Shown here: positions 1 through 11,611 of the stretch, one piece after another
Numbering within the stretch: the first letter of the stretch is position 1
Layout: each line of letters starts with the position of its first letter
NCBI GenBank assembly: GCA_030278955.1
Contig: JAOANR010000005.1
Span: forward strand, 2,833,431-2,897,430
DNA from: Hygrophila difformis
Taxonomy: Eukaryota > Streptophyta > Magnoliopsida > Lamiales > Acanthaceae
Direction of reading: 5' to 3'
DNA length: 64,000 nucleotides
Position numbers and translations under genes: made by a program
Notes under the pieces: generated by a model
Database searches by the model: none
What the model was told of the DNA's origin: nothing
What the model saw: the letters and a program-made list of their open reading frames with translations, nothing else

Positions 1-465
1 TTTGGTATTGTCAATGTTGTAGGGTGGTCATATGCAATTGGCATTACTTTTGTATACTTTGTGAATGATATCTGTTTGTCCAATTTTGTGCATTTGCGTT
101 TGCGTCCTTCGTTAGTATATGGTTTCACTGAGAAATTTCTGATGAAGTAGATTTCCCCTTCTTTAAGATTATTCTCGAATAAACTCATACTATCTCGCTA
201 TATAAAGGCATTCATCCTATCATGCTGTCAGGACACAATTTAACAATTAAGATATATTATTTAATTATTTATATAGAGATGATTATGTAGGAAGTTAGTG
301 TATAATTACCTTGTTATCCAATAACAACAGGTTACGACCATTGAATTCTTTATCTCCTGATACCTTGTAACTGTCCCATATACAAATCACTCTCACCATA
401 ATTTTCCAATCATACTTGCTGCCATCGAGTGAAGCCAAATTATCATACTTCATTGCACTCGTCAT
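1..465 (-). pseudogene. RPA1-like OB-fold gene of a Helitron, 5' part, with in-frame stop
   Basis: Two exons are readable on the minus strand. Exon 1 runs 465-310: ATG, then a peptide containing KIMVRVICIWDSYKVSGDKE, ending at a GT donor (CAAG|GTAA). Exon 2 begins at 224 after CAG and runs off the window; it reads HDRMNAFI, a TAG stop at 200-198, then NNLKEGEIYFIRNFSVKPYT and onward, open to base 1. The pattern (a basic strand with an R-V-I-x-x-W motif, then 'F...L.EG.IY.I.NF.V') is that of plant replication protein A 70-kDa-like (RPA1, DUF223) OB folds, which bind single-stranded DNA. Such RPA genes are regular passengers of autonomous plant Helitrons next to Rep/helicase, and this one has the same orientation as the Rep/helicase gene upstream. 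The internal stop suggests a dead copy unless it is a sequencing error. A host RPA gene is the alternative. Confidence 0.75.
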
Positions 466-1598
466 TTCTCAAAATCTATATGGAAGTTAACAATATATTA
501 TCAAGAAGAATATAAATGAAAATAGAATGATTTGTTGGTTATTTCCAACAATTTGTGATAATTAGGTAATTCACTAAAGCAGTTGAAATTGTTTGGAAAA
601 AATTGTGTATGATATGCTACCAAAATTTCTAAATTGATGGGAAAAGTACCAACAATATAACACGCAAATCAAATTAGCCAATTAAAGTGATATACTGGGA
701 GAATATCAATCAACAATTCAAAGCAACCCACCTCAAGGTCACGTTGGAGACCAAAATTTTAAAAAAAAAAAAAATTTCAATTGAAAAGCACAACTCAAGA
801 AACCACATCCTTAGTTTTGATATCAAAGGCACAATTCATTAAATCATCATATTTAATTAGAGGAACAATGTGCTGATTCAATTAGTTCAACTCTTTGCTA
901 ACGTCACAATGGTGCCTCATTGTTGGAAGAACACTAAAATGACCATATATTATAGATTTCAACTAAGTGAGCGCTGGAAGAATATGAATAGGGCACAAAA
1001 TGCGAACATAAAATATTTGCAGAAATTCTATCATCTACTTAACTTGGCCACACATGTCAGGTATTTGTGTAATCTATGACAAATTAGAGAGTCTTAGCAC
1101 AACATGAATGACCAGTGGTGTGTTCTTGATTATTTATTTATTTTCTACATCAGTTCTGCATTCTTTGCACTAACAAAAAACAGTAGAATATAGGGTTGGG
1201 GTTGGGAGCTTTAGCAAATCTATGCTGTTTGTGAATTTTGATCTTTTCATGTCATGGGAAAAAGGGTCTGAGCTATTTGGTTTGTTCTGAAAATTACACA
1301 TACCTTTAAGTTCTCTACATCCGTTCATGTAGGGTTGATCCTCATTGATAATTTTTTTCCTGTCCTGTATGCATACTTTTCTGATTTGCAGTATATGTTT
1401 CTTTCTTTCGGCTTAGTACTTAAACTAAATGTATTGCCATCACCTACTGACCCCAATGTATTCACAGTGGCAATAATCGGACATGATCTATACATGGTGT
1501 TGGTTCTCTGCAATAAATGAGTCTAGAGTCTACTTTTTGTTGTTTATATATGTGTAGCGTGTTAGAAATTTATACAGTCAAGTTTTTATAATTTACAG
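466..1598. other. AT-rich Helitron interior without recognisable gene
   Basis: No ORF here has codon structure or a family resemblance I can support. The stretch carries A-rich runs (for example near 759-775) and looks like intron or spacer between the RPA-like gene and upstream Helitron sequence. Confidence 0.5.
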
Positions 1599-1702
1599 AT
1601 AATATGGCAAGAAGATTATCAGCTTGTTAGTTCTTTGGTGCCTATGGATATCTCAAAATTCAGCAGTGGGATTACATCAAAGATTTCGCAGAAATATCAA
1701 AG
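1599..1702 (+). other. Candidate captured exon (104 nt), plus strand
   Basis: The segment follows a pyrimidine-rich TTTACAG acceptor and ends AAAG|GTAACT. It is open in one frame, giving a 34-residue peptide that starts IIWQEDYQLV and ends ISQKYQ. It lies antisense to the Helitron genes, as captured host fragments may. I do not recognise the family, and no flanking exons could be joined to it. Confidence 0.25.
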
Positions 1703-2148
1703 GTAACTTGACTGTAAAGTTGTTAAATTACCCTTATGTGTTAATCATGCTACGTGTTGGAGATAAGCTAGAAAGTTGTTAAATTACAAACAATTGTTGC
1801 ATGGATTCAAAAAACATAACTTAAAACCAAAAAAAAAGAATAAAAAAATATGTAAGTTAAAAAAGATGTCACATAGGCATTTTTACTTGTAGACCTCATA
1901 ATTTCTATACATAATCTAAACATTAAAAAATATAAGTACAGAAAGATATCAAATTAATTGCATTAACATCTGTTACCTTGATAATGATGGATTGGATGTA
2001 GTGTCAGCGCAGGGGAGTTTGAATTCGGAATAACCTCTGGGTGGAATTACTGGATGAACACTGCAGAGAGCCGGAGGAGATTGAGAGAGGATGTCGTTTT
2101 GCTCTTGAGGTAGAGGATGTCGTTCCAATGATAACATTCAATACTATG
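1703..2148. other. AT-rich Helitron interior
   Basis: No supported gene. A short open frame continues on the minus strand from the captured fragment just to the right. Confidence 0.4.
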
Positions 2149-2350
2149 CCAATTACATTACTTTCTTGACTCACGTAGACATTATTTACAATATAAGCTC
2201 CTAGATCATCGTAGGCCAAGCCTCCCTCCCCTTTCACACATCCTATCAAGATAAATCTTATCTTTGTTTAATAGTCGAAAATCCAGAACATGAAAAAAGG
2301 AGAAAACGAAAATACCATAGCTAGATCTAGCTCTGTGGTAGTGCACAGAG
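2149..2350 (-). pseudogene. Captured gene fragment homologous to 54983-55150
   Basis: Read on the minus strand, this segment shares ordered blocks with the plus strand at 54983-55150: a TGCAC-ACCACAGAG-TAGATC block, TCATGTTCTGGATTTTC, GATAAGATTT, GTGTGAAA-GG, then a block containing GATCTAGGAGCTTATATTG followed by GTAAA and GTCAA. Small indels separate the blocks. The minus-strand frame contains DDLGAYIVNNVYV. The second copy lies inside the probable gene at 53.9-57.7 kb, so a fragment of a related gene appears to have been picked up by the Helitron. I do not recognise the protein family. Confidence 0.5.
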
Positions 2351-4615
2351 AACTATCAATGATGCTAACTAAACATTATATCACCACTATATATGATTGA
2401 AATAGCAAACACATAGAACTATTAATCAATAACATGTCCAATTGAAAAAGGGGGCAAAGGCGGAGGGTTGTTGGGGGTTCGAGTGGAGAAGTAGCAGAAC
2501 AATTTCCTGTACTATAAAAGTACCTGAAAAAGTATAGATCATTTCATCATGAGGTTCATGTTTCCCCCAATTTATATAAGATTTTTTTGTCATGAATATC
2601 ATTTGAGCGATTGCATTTCATTAAATTGATTGAAGCTAATGTGTACATTTGACAACGATTTCTGTTTTCACATCTATTGCAAAGCTTTTAAAATTTTGTT
2701 ACAGTGACAACAATATTCATTTGTTTTGCATAGACCTCACATGATCAATGCTAATTTATTAATCAACCAAAACACTACCCTATGTTGTCGATGCAGGACT
2801 CAATAGGAAACCTGTTAATAATTGCCAATACTTGCTTACTATACATATTCTTTGTTTCATATGAATCTGGACAATACCTAGAAAAATAGTTTAGTGAATA
2901 TCATAAGAAACAACTGTACATCATTCTATCTGAAATTTATGATGGGTGATGTGGCATCTGCACTGTGAACTGTAAACTGTCTTATTTATAAATGAGATAA
3001 ATTCGACTATTGATATCCTAGGTGCTCACAACTACAACAATAGGATTAAATCAAGATTGTGACTGTGAATAAATGGGAATAAACATCCACGGACTGACTG
3101 TGAAGTTAAATCAATATCTCAAACAAAAAAGTAATCACCTTTTCAGAACACAAAACAACCATTTTATTGTAATATTTATTTAATATTATCATGATTTTTT
3201 TAATTTAAATCAAGATTACAGAGGAATAGAGGTATATACGAAATCATGTACTTTGCAGCACCTCAAAATCTGATTTTTTAAATTGTGTAAGGTGATGACG
3301 TCGGACTGGATTCAGAGAACATAGTTGAAAACCCCAAAAAAAATAGGAAAGAAAAAATGCAGCAGGGGGTGTGTTTTAACCGCTGCTAGCAGGGGCGTTC
3401 AAGTATTCAAGTATTAATACTTTTAGATTATTTATATTCTTGAAAAATGAATTTGGAATTCACATAAACTAATTTTATAAAGCTAAAGCATGAATAAAGA
3501 TGAATAGAGATCTTACCAGTTATCTTGCAATAACTCAAAAGCAACTTTCTTGAAGAGTTAACTTGATGAAGTCGGATGGCATGTGGTAGGAACGTCTGGA
3601 TTTCTGGGAAATTGCAGATTTCTGGAGAATAACGGCAGAAACTAAATTATACTGTATATATCCTACAATATATTGTAAGCAATGTAAAATAGGATCTCGG
3701 TATGGTGTATCTTTATTTTAAGGTAATATATATTTGAAAAGATATATTACCAATTGTCCATAATCTTTTATATATTTTGAGCTAAATTCATAATCTATAT
3801 TTATTTAATATAGATTTGAAAATCTTGTAAATATCTTTAATTAGATATAAATTGGTTGTTTATGTTCTATCTTAATCTTCCACCCAAGTAAACAAAAATA
3901 ACCATAAAAAAATATAAATTAAACATATATATATATATATATGTCAAACAACACAAATACAAAATTGGTTGTTGTTTTTCCGAGAAACACACAATTGAAG
4001 AATTGCTAAAATACGTCTCTTTTCTAATTATTTTAAACTAAAAAAAGGAGATAGAAATCTTTTATTATCCTTCAATAATAATAAGATATCATCATAATAA
4101 TAAACTAAAAATTAATAATTTATTAATTTAATTAGTATTGTTCTGTTTACAATGTATATAATCAATCGCATCCACAAACTAATTAATTGTTTAGTTACTA
4201 AACAATGCAATATACTTACATATATACAAAATATATATGCATTACTTATTGGAATAATTTGGGATTCTTTATATTCAAATATCTGTTAGTTAACTGCTGA
4301 AAAGTTTATTTTTGGACCTACAGGTAAACTGTCATACTGCCTACACTTCTTAAAAGTTGTATTGCTTCCTGATTGCTGATATTCTTTGTTGAGTAAAAAA
4401 AAAATTACTAAAAACATATTCTACATCCGGATGGTCAATATCAACTATTTTTACGTCCAATTCAATGAGGAATGCCACAGAAGGCAAGCAATCCATAAAT
4501 TAATAATTTGGCAATTCGCATAAGTTTTTAGAAGCATAATGGAATCACAATGATCCTAAAAAGACATTGACCATATTAAAAGGTATAAGTGAACAAATAG
4601 AGTGAACTTGCAAAC
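2351..4615. other. AT-rich Helitron interior, no supported gene
   Basis: More than 2 kb of strongly AT-rich DNA with short TA repeats (for example 3927-3942). A minus-strand open stretch around 4490-4400 starts MDCLPSVAFLIELDV but lacks a convincing acceptor, so it is not called as a gene. Confidence 0.45.
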
Positions 4616-4692
4616 CTTTCTCCATGGAAAAAAGAACCTTTGAGTTCACATTCCTCAGCAATGGCTCTCTTTCCTAATAGATCAATTGTTGC
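4616..4692 (-). other. Candidate captured exon (77 nt), minus strand
   Basis: A pyrimidine-rich tract and TAG precede the exon start at 4692, and GAGAAAG|GTTTGC marks a donor at 4616. The open frame reads ATIDLLGKRAIAEECELKGS and continues FFHGER. Orientation is the same as the Helitron genes. The peptide has normal protein-like composition but I do not recognise it. Confidence 0.25.
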
Positions 4693-5813
4693 CTACAACA
4701 AAAATACACCATAATCAGAACAACATATATGGATACAATATAAGATTTGATATTTCCTTCTCACTCACTTAATTTTTATTATAAACACATAACAGGAGAG
4801 GAGAGGAGATAATTGTGCTCATTATTAAGAGTTGTGTATATACTAAGTCATTTCGTATGCAGCTCTGTCATCACTGCAACCAGCAAATTTTTTTTTGTCA
4901 AATATAAGAAATTAAACTGCAATAAATCCATACGATGTGCAGGCAAGCTACCAGGAAATCAAACTGCAATAATTTAATGATTTTCCTACCTCTACAAAAT
5001 CAACATTACTAAATAGAGAGAGAAGACTAACAATTACATCAAAGTAATGTAAATAATAAAGAGAGCATAATAAATCAAATAAGTTAATAATTTAAATCAA
5101 ATAAGAAGACTGAAATTTTGTTGGCAGCTGCCTTCAGAGTATAAAAACAATCAATTAAATTAACAGAGGAGAGACGGGGAAAAAATGGAAGGTTGGAGAT
5201 AGTGACCTGTGTGCAAAGGCAATGGCATACGACCACTAAGACGTCTTCATTCTCAGCAATAAACCAACTGAAATTATATAAATATCTTAAGAATCAAAAC
5301 AAAAGAGTCCTAAAACCAAAAGTCACCCATCCTTTAATTACATGCATTGTGGATAATAACATCTATTCTTTGCCTATATACATCTCAAAGAACAGATGAT
5401 TGATACAATCATTTTGATAGCACCAAAAAAAAAAAATATAACAAAGAAATTCACTCATTTAGAAAGACATTCAAACCAGTTGAGTCATAATACTGGAAAA
5501 ATATCCCTTAAAAATCATTTGCATGCACTGTCAACAGAGAATTCATGTATATGGAACTCATTACAGTAAAACATTTGCATGCGCTGGTTTTCAGGTCTGA
5601 AGTTCACTTCTCACCTACTTTAAAACAATAATATAATATAAATAAATAAATATTCTTACCAGGATTGAAGATGAAGACGACGATGTACAGCATGATATAA
5701 TTAAACCAGCGCGTCCTAGGAACAAAATAAAGAGATTTTAGGCATGATATTGTTAAATAAATTGACCGAGAACAAAGATAAATACTCACAGAACAAACCT
5801 TTAAATAACTTGG
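4693..5813. other. Spacer downstream of the Rep/helicase gene
   Basis: AT-rich sequence between the helicase stop and the candidate exon at 4.6 kb. ORFs present are short and of low complexity. No Helitron terminator hairpin is visible here. Confidence 0.4.
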
Positions 5814-8151
5814 CTACTGCTTAGATAACAAATCATAAAAAACTTCTTCATAGACAATGTTAGTCGTAACACTGCATGTTCCCCCTTCTAGATTCTCTAT
5901 GAAGAATGTCAGACCATCGGGCACAGTAACACGACTGACGGCAACGAACAATTGTCCATGGCAGAAGACTGGTTTTGGCAAGTATAGACCGACACGGTCA
6001 AGCGACTGTCCTTGTGCTTTATTAATTGTCATAACAAAGCAAATTTGTAATGGGAATTGCAGTCGAACAAAATTGAACGGCAAATTCGTGTCTGTCGGGC
6101 AGAGCTCAATCCTAGGAATCAAATGTCGGGTTCTAGTATGACTTCCACCAATGATTTCACAAATCACTGTGTGCTTATGACACTTTCTAACAATCATGTT
6201 CCGTTACAAAGTCCCATAGTCTGATTTAGATTCCTTAGCAGCCTAACAACCACTCCTTCCTTTAGAACCAGGTTGTGTGGAGGCATCCCAGGCAACTTAA
6301 TTGAATTGAGATACTCAACCGGGAAGGCAGATGCGAGGCTATCGTGACTAGGGATGTCAACTTTACCCGTAGGGTCGGATAACCCGTCGGGTAATCGGGT
6401 ATCGGGTAGGGTAGGGTAGAGATAATCGGATAATCGGGTAGGGTATTACCTGAAACCGAAATAAATCATATCGGGTGCGGGTAGGGTACGGATTTCATAT
6501 ATTACCCGATTACCCTACCCGATTACCCGATTAAATATATATATATATATATATTTATTTATCTATGTATACTTATATATATATAATTTATATTATATAT
6601 TGAGATATATTTATATGTTTGTTTATTTATTTATTTACTTTTATATTTCAAATTTATTAACATTTGAGATTTGGAAGAAAAACATTTATGAATTTTTTAC
6701 TAAATATTCTTAAATATTACAGTATTTATTTATGTTGCTTTAGCGGTTTCTTTTAAATATTCTTTTAAATTTTGTTCTCGTGCAATAATGAAGGTTTTAT
6801 TTATTTTTTATGGTGAAAAATAAATTTTTTCTTTATTAAAGTTGGGTCGCGTAGAGTCGGTTAACTATGTAATATTTAAGTTTTAGGGTACCCGTTTACC
6901 CGCGGATAATCCGCATACCCGATGAGTATTACCCGAATCCTATCCGGTATTTAATTTTAGGGTAATAGGGTAGGGTAAGGGTAGGATAATTATATTTCGG
7001 GCAGTGAGTGGAGGTGGCCTACCCGTACCCTACCCTACCATTTACATCCCTAATCGTGACAACCATCGTGACACTGTACTGAATCGACACTGTGATATGT
7101 AAATGACTCTCCTGGTATTTTTTCCAATATAATGTTATTAACATGGTCTACAACTTGATTTGTGGGAGTCAACAACGCTCGTTCGTGCAAGTACCCAACA
7201 TCAGTATAACGATGTATCAAGTCTGGGAATACAAAGTCAATAAGTTGACTAACATCATTGTTTTCAGATTCGATGCAGTACTCACTTGGAATCTTAATAG
7301 TTTTGAAAGTGTCCTCTACAATGACACCATCAACAGGTGGGGTCTTACCATCACCAATATCAAGAACCCACTGACTAAATTCCTGAATACGACGTCTTTG
7401 AACATCTGTATTCCCTCTACGTAGTCGCATGTTTTCTTTTAGTGTATAATTTGCAGTCATTCCATAATGGAGATCTAGATATACATGAGTGAACAATATC
7501 ACTTCTAGAGCCTCTGGCAATGACGGGAAGGATTTGACGAAAATCCCCACCCAATACTACAGTAATCCCACCAAAAAGTTTTTTATATCTATCTGGGCTG
7601 ACTGATCTCATGATATCACGCAGTGAACGATCCAAGCATTCAAAAGCAAACCTGGTCTGCATCGGTGCCTCATCCCAAATAATAAGCCTTGTTTGTTTGA
7701 TAAGCTCTGCAATGTCTGAATTATGAGGGATTGCACATGATGAATCTTCATCCAATTTTAAAGGGATTTTAAATCTTGAATGTGCAGTCCTTCCACCGGG
7801 CAATAAAGTAGCAGCAATGCCAGAAGATGCGACAGGGAGGACAATCTTTTTCTCTGACCTGAGTCGAGTGATAAGAGTATTCCAGAGATATGTCTTCCCA
7901 CAACCCCCACTTCCGTAAACAAAGAAGAAACCTCCATTATTTTTCTCAACGGAATCAATAACAACTTCGTAAATCAGTTTTTGTTCAGTGTTCAGATTCG
8001 AGACCAGTCGTTGGTGTTCCTTAAACATTTCTTGCTCACAATAGCTGGTCTCTTCTAATACCAATTTGTTCTTGCACCTGTCCAGGAATTTCGATGGTGG
8101 CATTGGGATGGTGGGATAATTCTTCAAGGATCTCCCAATTTGATTTAACAA
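5814..8151 (-). pseudogene. Pif1-type helicase part of the Helitron protein, split by hAT
   Basis: The helicase core shows Walker A GSGGCGKT, a Ia-like block PVASSGIAATLLPGGRTAHS, Walker B IIWDEAPM and motif III GGDFRQILPV, then (after a one-base frameshift near 7440) TLKENMRLRRGN. The coding sequence stops at 7053, where a hAT element has inserted, and resumes at 6340 with ASAFPVEYLNSIKLPGMPPH and LVLKEGVVVRLLRNLN. A second frameshift with a TGA follows NGT near 6200. The C-terminal block contains ICFVMTINKAQGQSLDRVGL and LFVAVSRV, the last Pif1 motifs. It is a 5'-to-3' DNA helicase by family, expected to unwind the Helitron strand during rolling-circle transposition. This copy is not functional. 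Confidence 0.9.
6349..7052. mobile_element. Non-autonomous hAT element (704 bp) with 8-bp TSD
   Basis: The left end reads TAGGGATGTCAAC and the right end reads ACATCCCTA, giving inverted termini TAGGGATGT. The flanks are a perfect 8-bp duplication, ATCGTGAC, at 6341-6348 and 7053-7060; 8 bp is the hAT signature. Both sub-terminal regions are packed with GGGTA/CGGGTA motifs (TACCC on the other end), typical of plant hAT families. The interior is AT-rich with no transposase. It interrupts the Pif1 helicase coding sequence, so it is younger than the Helitron. Confidence 0.93.
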
Positions 8152-9165
8152 ATGTTTTATCTCTGTGAAAAATAATTAACAACTACATCAATAACCAATG
8201 ATAAATGGACACATAAATTGAGGTTATATTGAGCAACATAGAAATCAAGGTGATAACACACTCTTTTTGTCTTAAAGGTATACAATGTGCGTTTTTAGAA
8301 ATACCTCAAAGATATAGTTTCTTAACTCTTCATCACTGAGTTCCAAGTTTTGATGCCCAGTCACGTTTCTTCGTTTCAATAGTATATCTTCGGACATTGG
8401 CCTCCAATGACACAAAAACAGTTTGTACACATCAGCAACCTAGCAATTGACGATTATATGCACAAAAAGAGAGCGCAACCGGTAGGGTATTGCACTGTCA
8501 ACATTTTCTTTAATCGCATCATGCCATTCATTATCATCATTTAGCAATCCCAGTGCACCACATGCTTCTTGAAACGTACTGTAAGTTACACCATCAACAG
8601 TTCGAAGATCATTGTAGCATGTGGGTCCCCTCACCCGACACAATAACATTTGAAGGTACCACAATTCCCCGGTAGAATAGTGTGTAGAATTCAACCTGCC
8701 GATGCGAAATCCTTTTTTCCTAACACTCCACGCACATTCTCCTGAATCCCATACAAAATGTTCAGGAATCTCTTGGTATGTATATGATCTAGCATCGGGA
8801 AAATCTCGGCACAGTTGGAAAAAAGCTTCTAACTTGCTGTTTCTTAGCTCAGCTCTTCTACACATCTTCGATAGATCATCATTATTGTTGAACATAACAT
8901 ACTTCTCGTTTGGCAAATGAAACGACAGTCTCTCAACAGATATACTTCGATGATGTACATCAAACCCGAACATTCGATGAGCAGCTTCAGCACCACAAAC
9001 ATACATGTAGTGTGTTAATATTGAATTAAAACCAATTAGTAAATTCAGAGATACGTTCGATGTGTAGATACTTATTTAAAAGCTATTAGAAGTGGAAACC
9101 AATTTTGGCAAATAGCGATTTAGCTGCCGTTTAAATATTGTTTGATTTCATCTGGCCCTTTATCT

Positions 9166-9187
9166 CCCCCCCCCCCCCCCCCCCCCC
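9166..9187. repeat. Poly(C)22 / poly(G)22 homopolymer inside Rep
   Basis: A run of 22 C on the plus strand inside coding sequence. On the coding strand it makes a glycine run and displaces the downstream conserved peptide into another frame. Homopolymers this long also invite sequencing length errors. Confidence 0.9.
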
Positions 9188-10333
9188 GTTATTGTCAGTG
9201 TTATGAATCATTACAGTAGCACGATCGGGGCCCTTCAAACAATACTTGAATAGGTATTTGATAGATCGGCCATGATTGCATACTTCCAAATTGATGTGGC
9301 AATCATATTGAACCAACACATCCCTGTTATATGGGACGACCCATCGATTATCCAAAATAGCTTTGCGAACATTGACTGTGCGATTGGTTTTCCTTCTTCT
9401 GTATACGGGAAAACCGAATCCGTCGAACGTTGTACTGGCACAATAACTAAGATATGACATAAAAAAAATTAGAACTAATACATCCAATATAATAAAATGT
9501 GGGAAGATACGCATTTGAAATATTGTGAAAAGGTCATACTCTTTAGGGAATCCTCGAGTACATTTATTAGCTTTCATACATGGGGACTTGTTGAATTCAA
9601 CACCACACGGTCCATGGATCATGTATTGTTTAACAACAGCATAACCATAAGGGTCCTCTGCTTCATCCGGGATTTCAGCACAAACAAAGTTATCAATATG
9701 TTTATTCAATTTTGATTTTGCAATGGGATCCAACCAAATTAACATGTGAGCGTGTGGTAATCCCCTTTTTTGATACTCCACGACATACATCACTGCATGA
9801 TCGGAGTGTTAGTTCAAAGAATACGAAAATACAAATAACAAATCATTTTAATGGAATGTATTCTCGTACCTGAGATACATTTGCCAAATCTATTTTTATT
9901 CTTGATGTCGTCGTACAATTGGTCCAATTTTAACTTGAATACTCGAGCTATAATATCCGGGTAGTCCACTGGATTGCATGCAGGAAGAAGGGATAACATT
10001 TGAAGGATCTCATCCCAATAGGGATTGCATGTCATCGTGAGAAAAAGGTCAGGACAGCCAATCTTACGACAAACGGCCAGTGAATCCTGAAAATTCTGCT
10101 GCATGTACCTAGCCGAGCCAATGAATGAAGATGGTAATATAAATCCCTTGCCACAATTAGCTGGATCGACTACATCGGTACTGTATACTACATCACATAA
10201 ATTTCGATACAATTCAGCATGCAGTTTCTTTTGATTACGCCGAATGTACCACAACCGAGACTGCTCTACAGCTGAGAATGCATCAACGATGAATTGTTGG
10301 TACAGCCTGCCACCAAGTCGTACAGTTTGTCCT
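9166..10333 (-). pseudogene. Helitron HUH Rep core
   Basis: The exon opens after a TTATTCAG acceptor at 10334 with the block GRLYQQFIVDAFSAVEQSR, followed by IGSARYMQQNFQDSLAVCRK and FLTMTCNPYWDEI. After an intron (about 9870-9794) comes EYQKRGLPHAHMLIWL, whose H-A-H is the metal-binding HUH motif. Near the end KYLFKYCLKGPDR carries the YxxxY catalytic tyrosine pair. A probable small intron interrupts the frame around 9520-9430 (before the TTFDGFGFPVYRRR block). The 3' part runs into a 22-G homopolymer at 9187-9166. Beyond it the homologous peptide (KGPDEIKQYLNG) lies in a different frame. Confidence 0.85.
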
Positions 10334-10424
10334 GAATAAAAATGAAAGAGAATAAATGAGGGAATGTAGTATTCATAAACATGAATTGTTTTAATTAATT
10401 TATGTTAATATTAAGAGCGACATA

Positions 10425-11611
10425 CCTTGCTCTAATCTTACCATGAAGGTGTAAGAATAATACTCCCTCATAGTAACATTCTTCCTCTTTTTTCGACTAC
10501 TACCAGGAGTCTTTTGGTACCTTAAATCCGCATGAAAACCATCCTCCCCATACGGGAAAAGTAGAGGATACTGGAGTGACATCATTAGAGGATGTAATGT
10601 CGGTATCCTCTCCAATCCCGTATTCTTGTTGCTGACAATAATATCGCGCTCTTCACATTTTGGATCTTCGTCTCCAATCATCAGAACTGCAATTTCATCT
10701 AAAGGGGTGATATGATTTTCACGGCCACTTGTAGACCTTGAATCTTTCATAACAATCTTCATATTAACCATGTTCTCGCGCTCGAAGCGATCTCTGGCCA
10801 TTCTAAAGGTTTGGACCAAGTGGTTGTTTTCTTCTAACATCTTGATAAGACCTTCAAGAATTTCTGGCACGATGTTGGATGAGTTCTGTGCATTTACAGA
10901 GGTCATTCTGTTCTGCACTTCATTCTCAGTGTCATAAATGTACAACTGACAAAATTTTGGTGTTTCACCATCATTCGGTATTAAACTACCAATCTTGTGA
11001 TGATTAACACCAGACATTCGGAAGATATTTGGGCCACGTCCATTGTTTATGGAACTATCAATGTTGCCACCTATTGAAGAAAAATTCAACATTGCATTAT
11101 AAGACCTAATGGAACATAGAAATTTTGGTGCTTTCTGTTTATCTTGGTATAGGTCCAGGAGATACTTGGGTGTTGGCTTCACTTTTGGAAGTTTAATTTC
11201 TCCTTTCCCACAACACATAGAAAATAGAGGATGACTATTTCTGTTACCCTTATTCACACGCTCCCTCTCCCACATAACAGCTTTACAATAAATACATCTT
11301 GATGTTGGACCTCCAAGGCTGCGATATTCAGGAGATATTGGTAGTTTTCTCCTATCACTGAATAATGAGGTGGAATATGTAATGCCATCTGTAGGATGTT
11401 GATTTGATGTCGATGGTACAGATGTATTATTGATACTCAATCCTAACATGTGCAGATTGTGACCTTCATTTTCAAGTTCGGTTTCATCATCCAATTCGTG
11501 CTCAGAAGACTCATCAAAATAATCATCATCGGAATAATCATCACTCCATAAATTATCAACATCTATATCAGAATTTGGTCCATTCAATCCTATTTCATCT
11601 GCAATGGACAA
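10425..11611 (-). pseudogene. Rep/helicase N-terminal exon with CxxC zinc-finger-like block
   Basis: About 395 open codons. An acidic N-terminal stretch (DDYSDDDYFDESSEHELDDE) precedes a cysteine block, CIYCKAVMWERERVNKG, then FSMCCGKGEIKLP. This is the zinc-binding block typical of plant Helitron proteins just before the Helitron_like_N region. Further on are LVQTFRMARDR, LHPLMMSLQYPLLFPYGEDG and REYYSYTFMVRLEQG, all hallmark blocks of this family. The reading frame leaves homology after LEQG at a GTATGT donor at 10424; the extra residues to 10400 are intron. The true start may lie in exons further upstream (12.06-11.87 kb). Confidence 0.85.

Noticed and set aside
2322..2350. Hairpin CTCTGTG-GTAGTG-CACAGAG next to CTAG as the 3' end of the minus-strand Helitron
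   Set aside because: The RPA-like Helitron gene lies beyond it, the hairpin lacks the GC-rich family stem, and the segment is homologous to a non-Helitron region at 54983.
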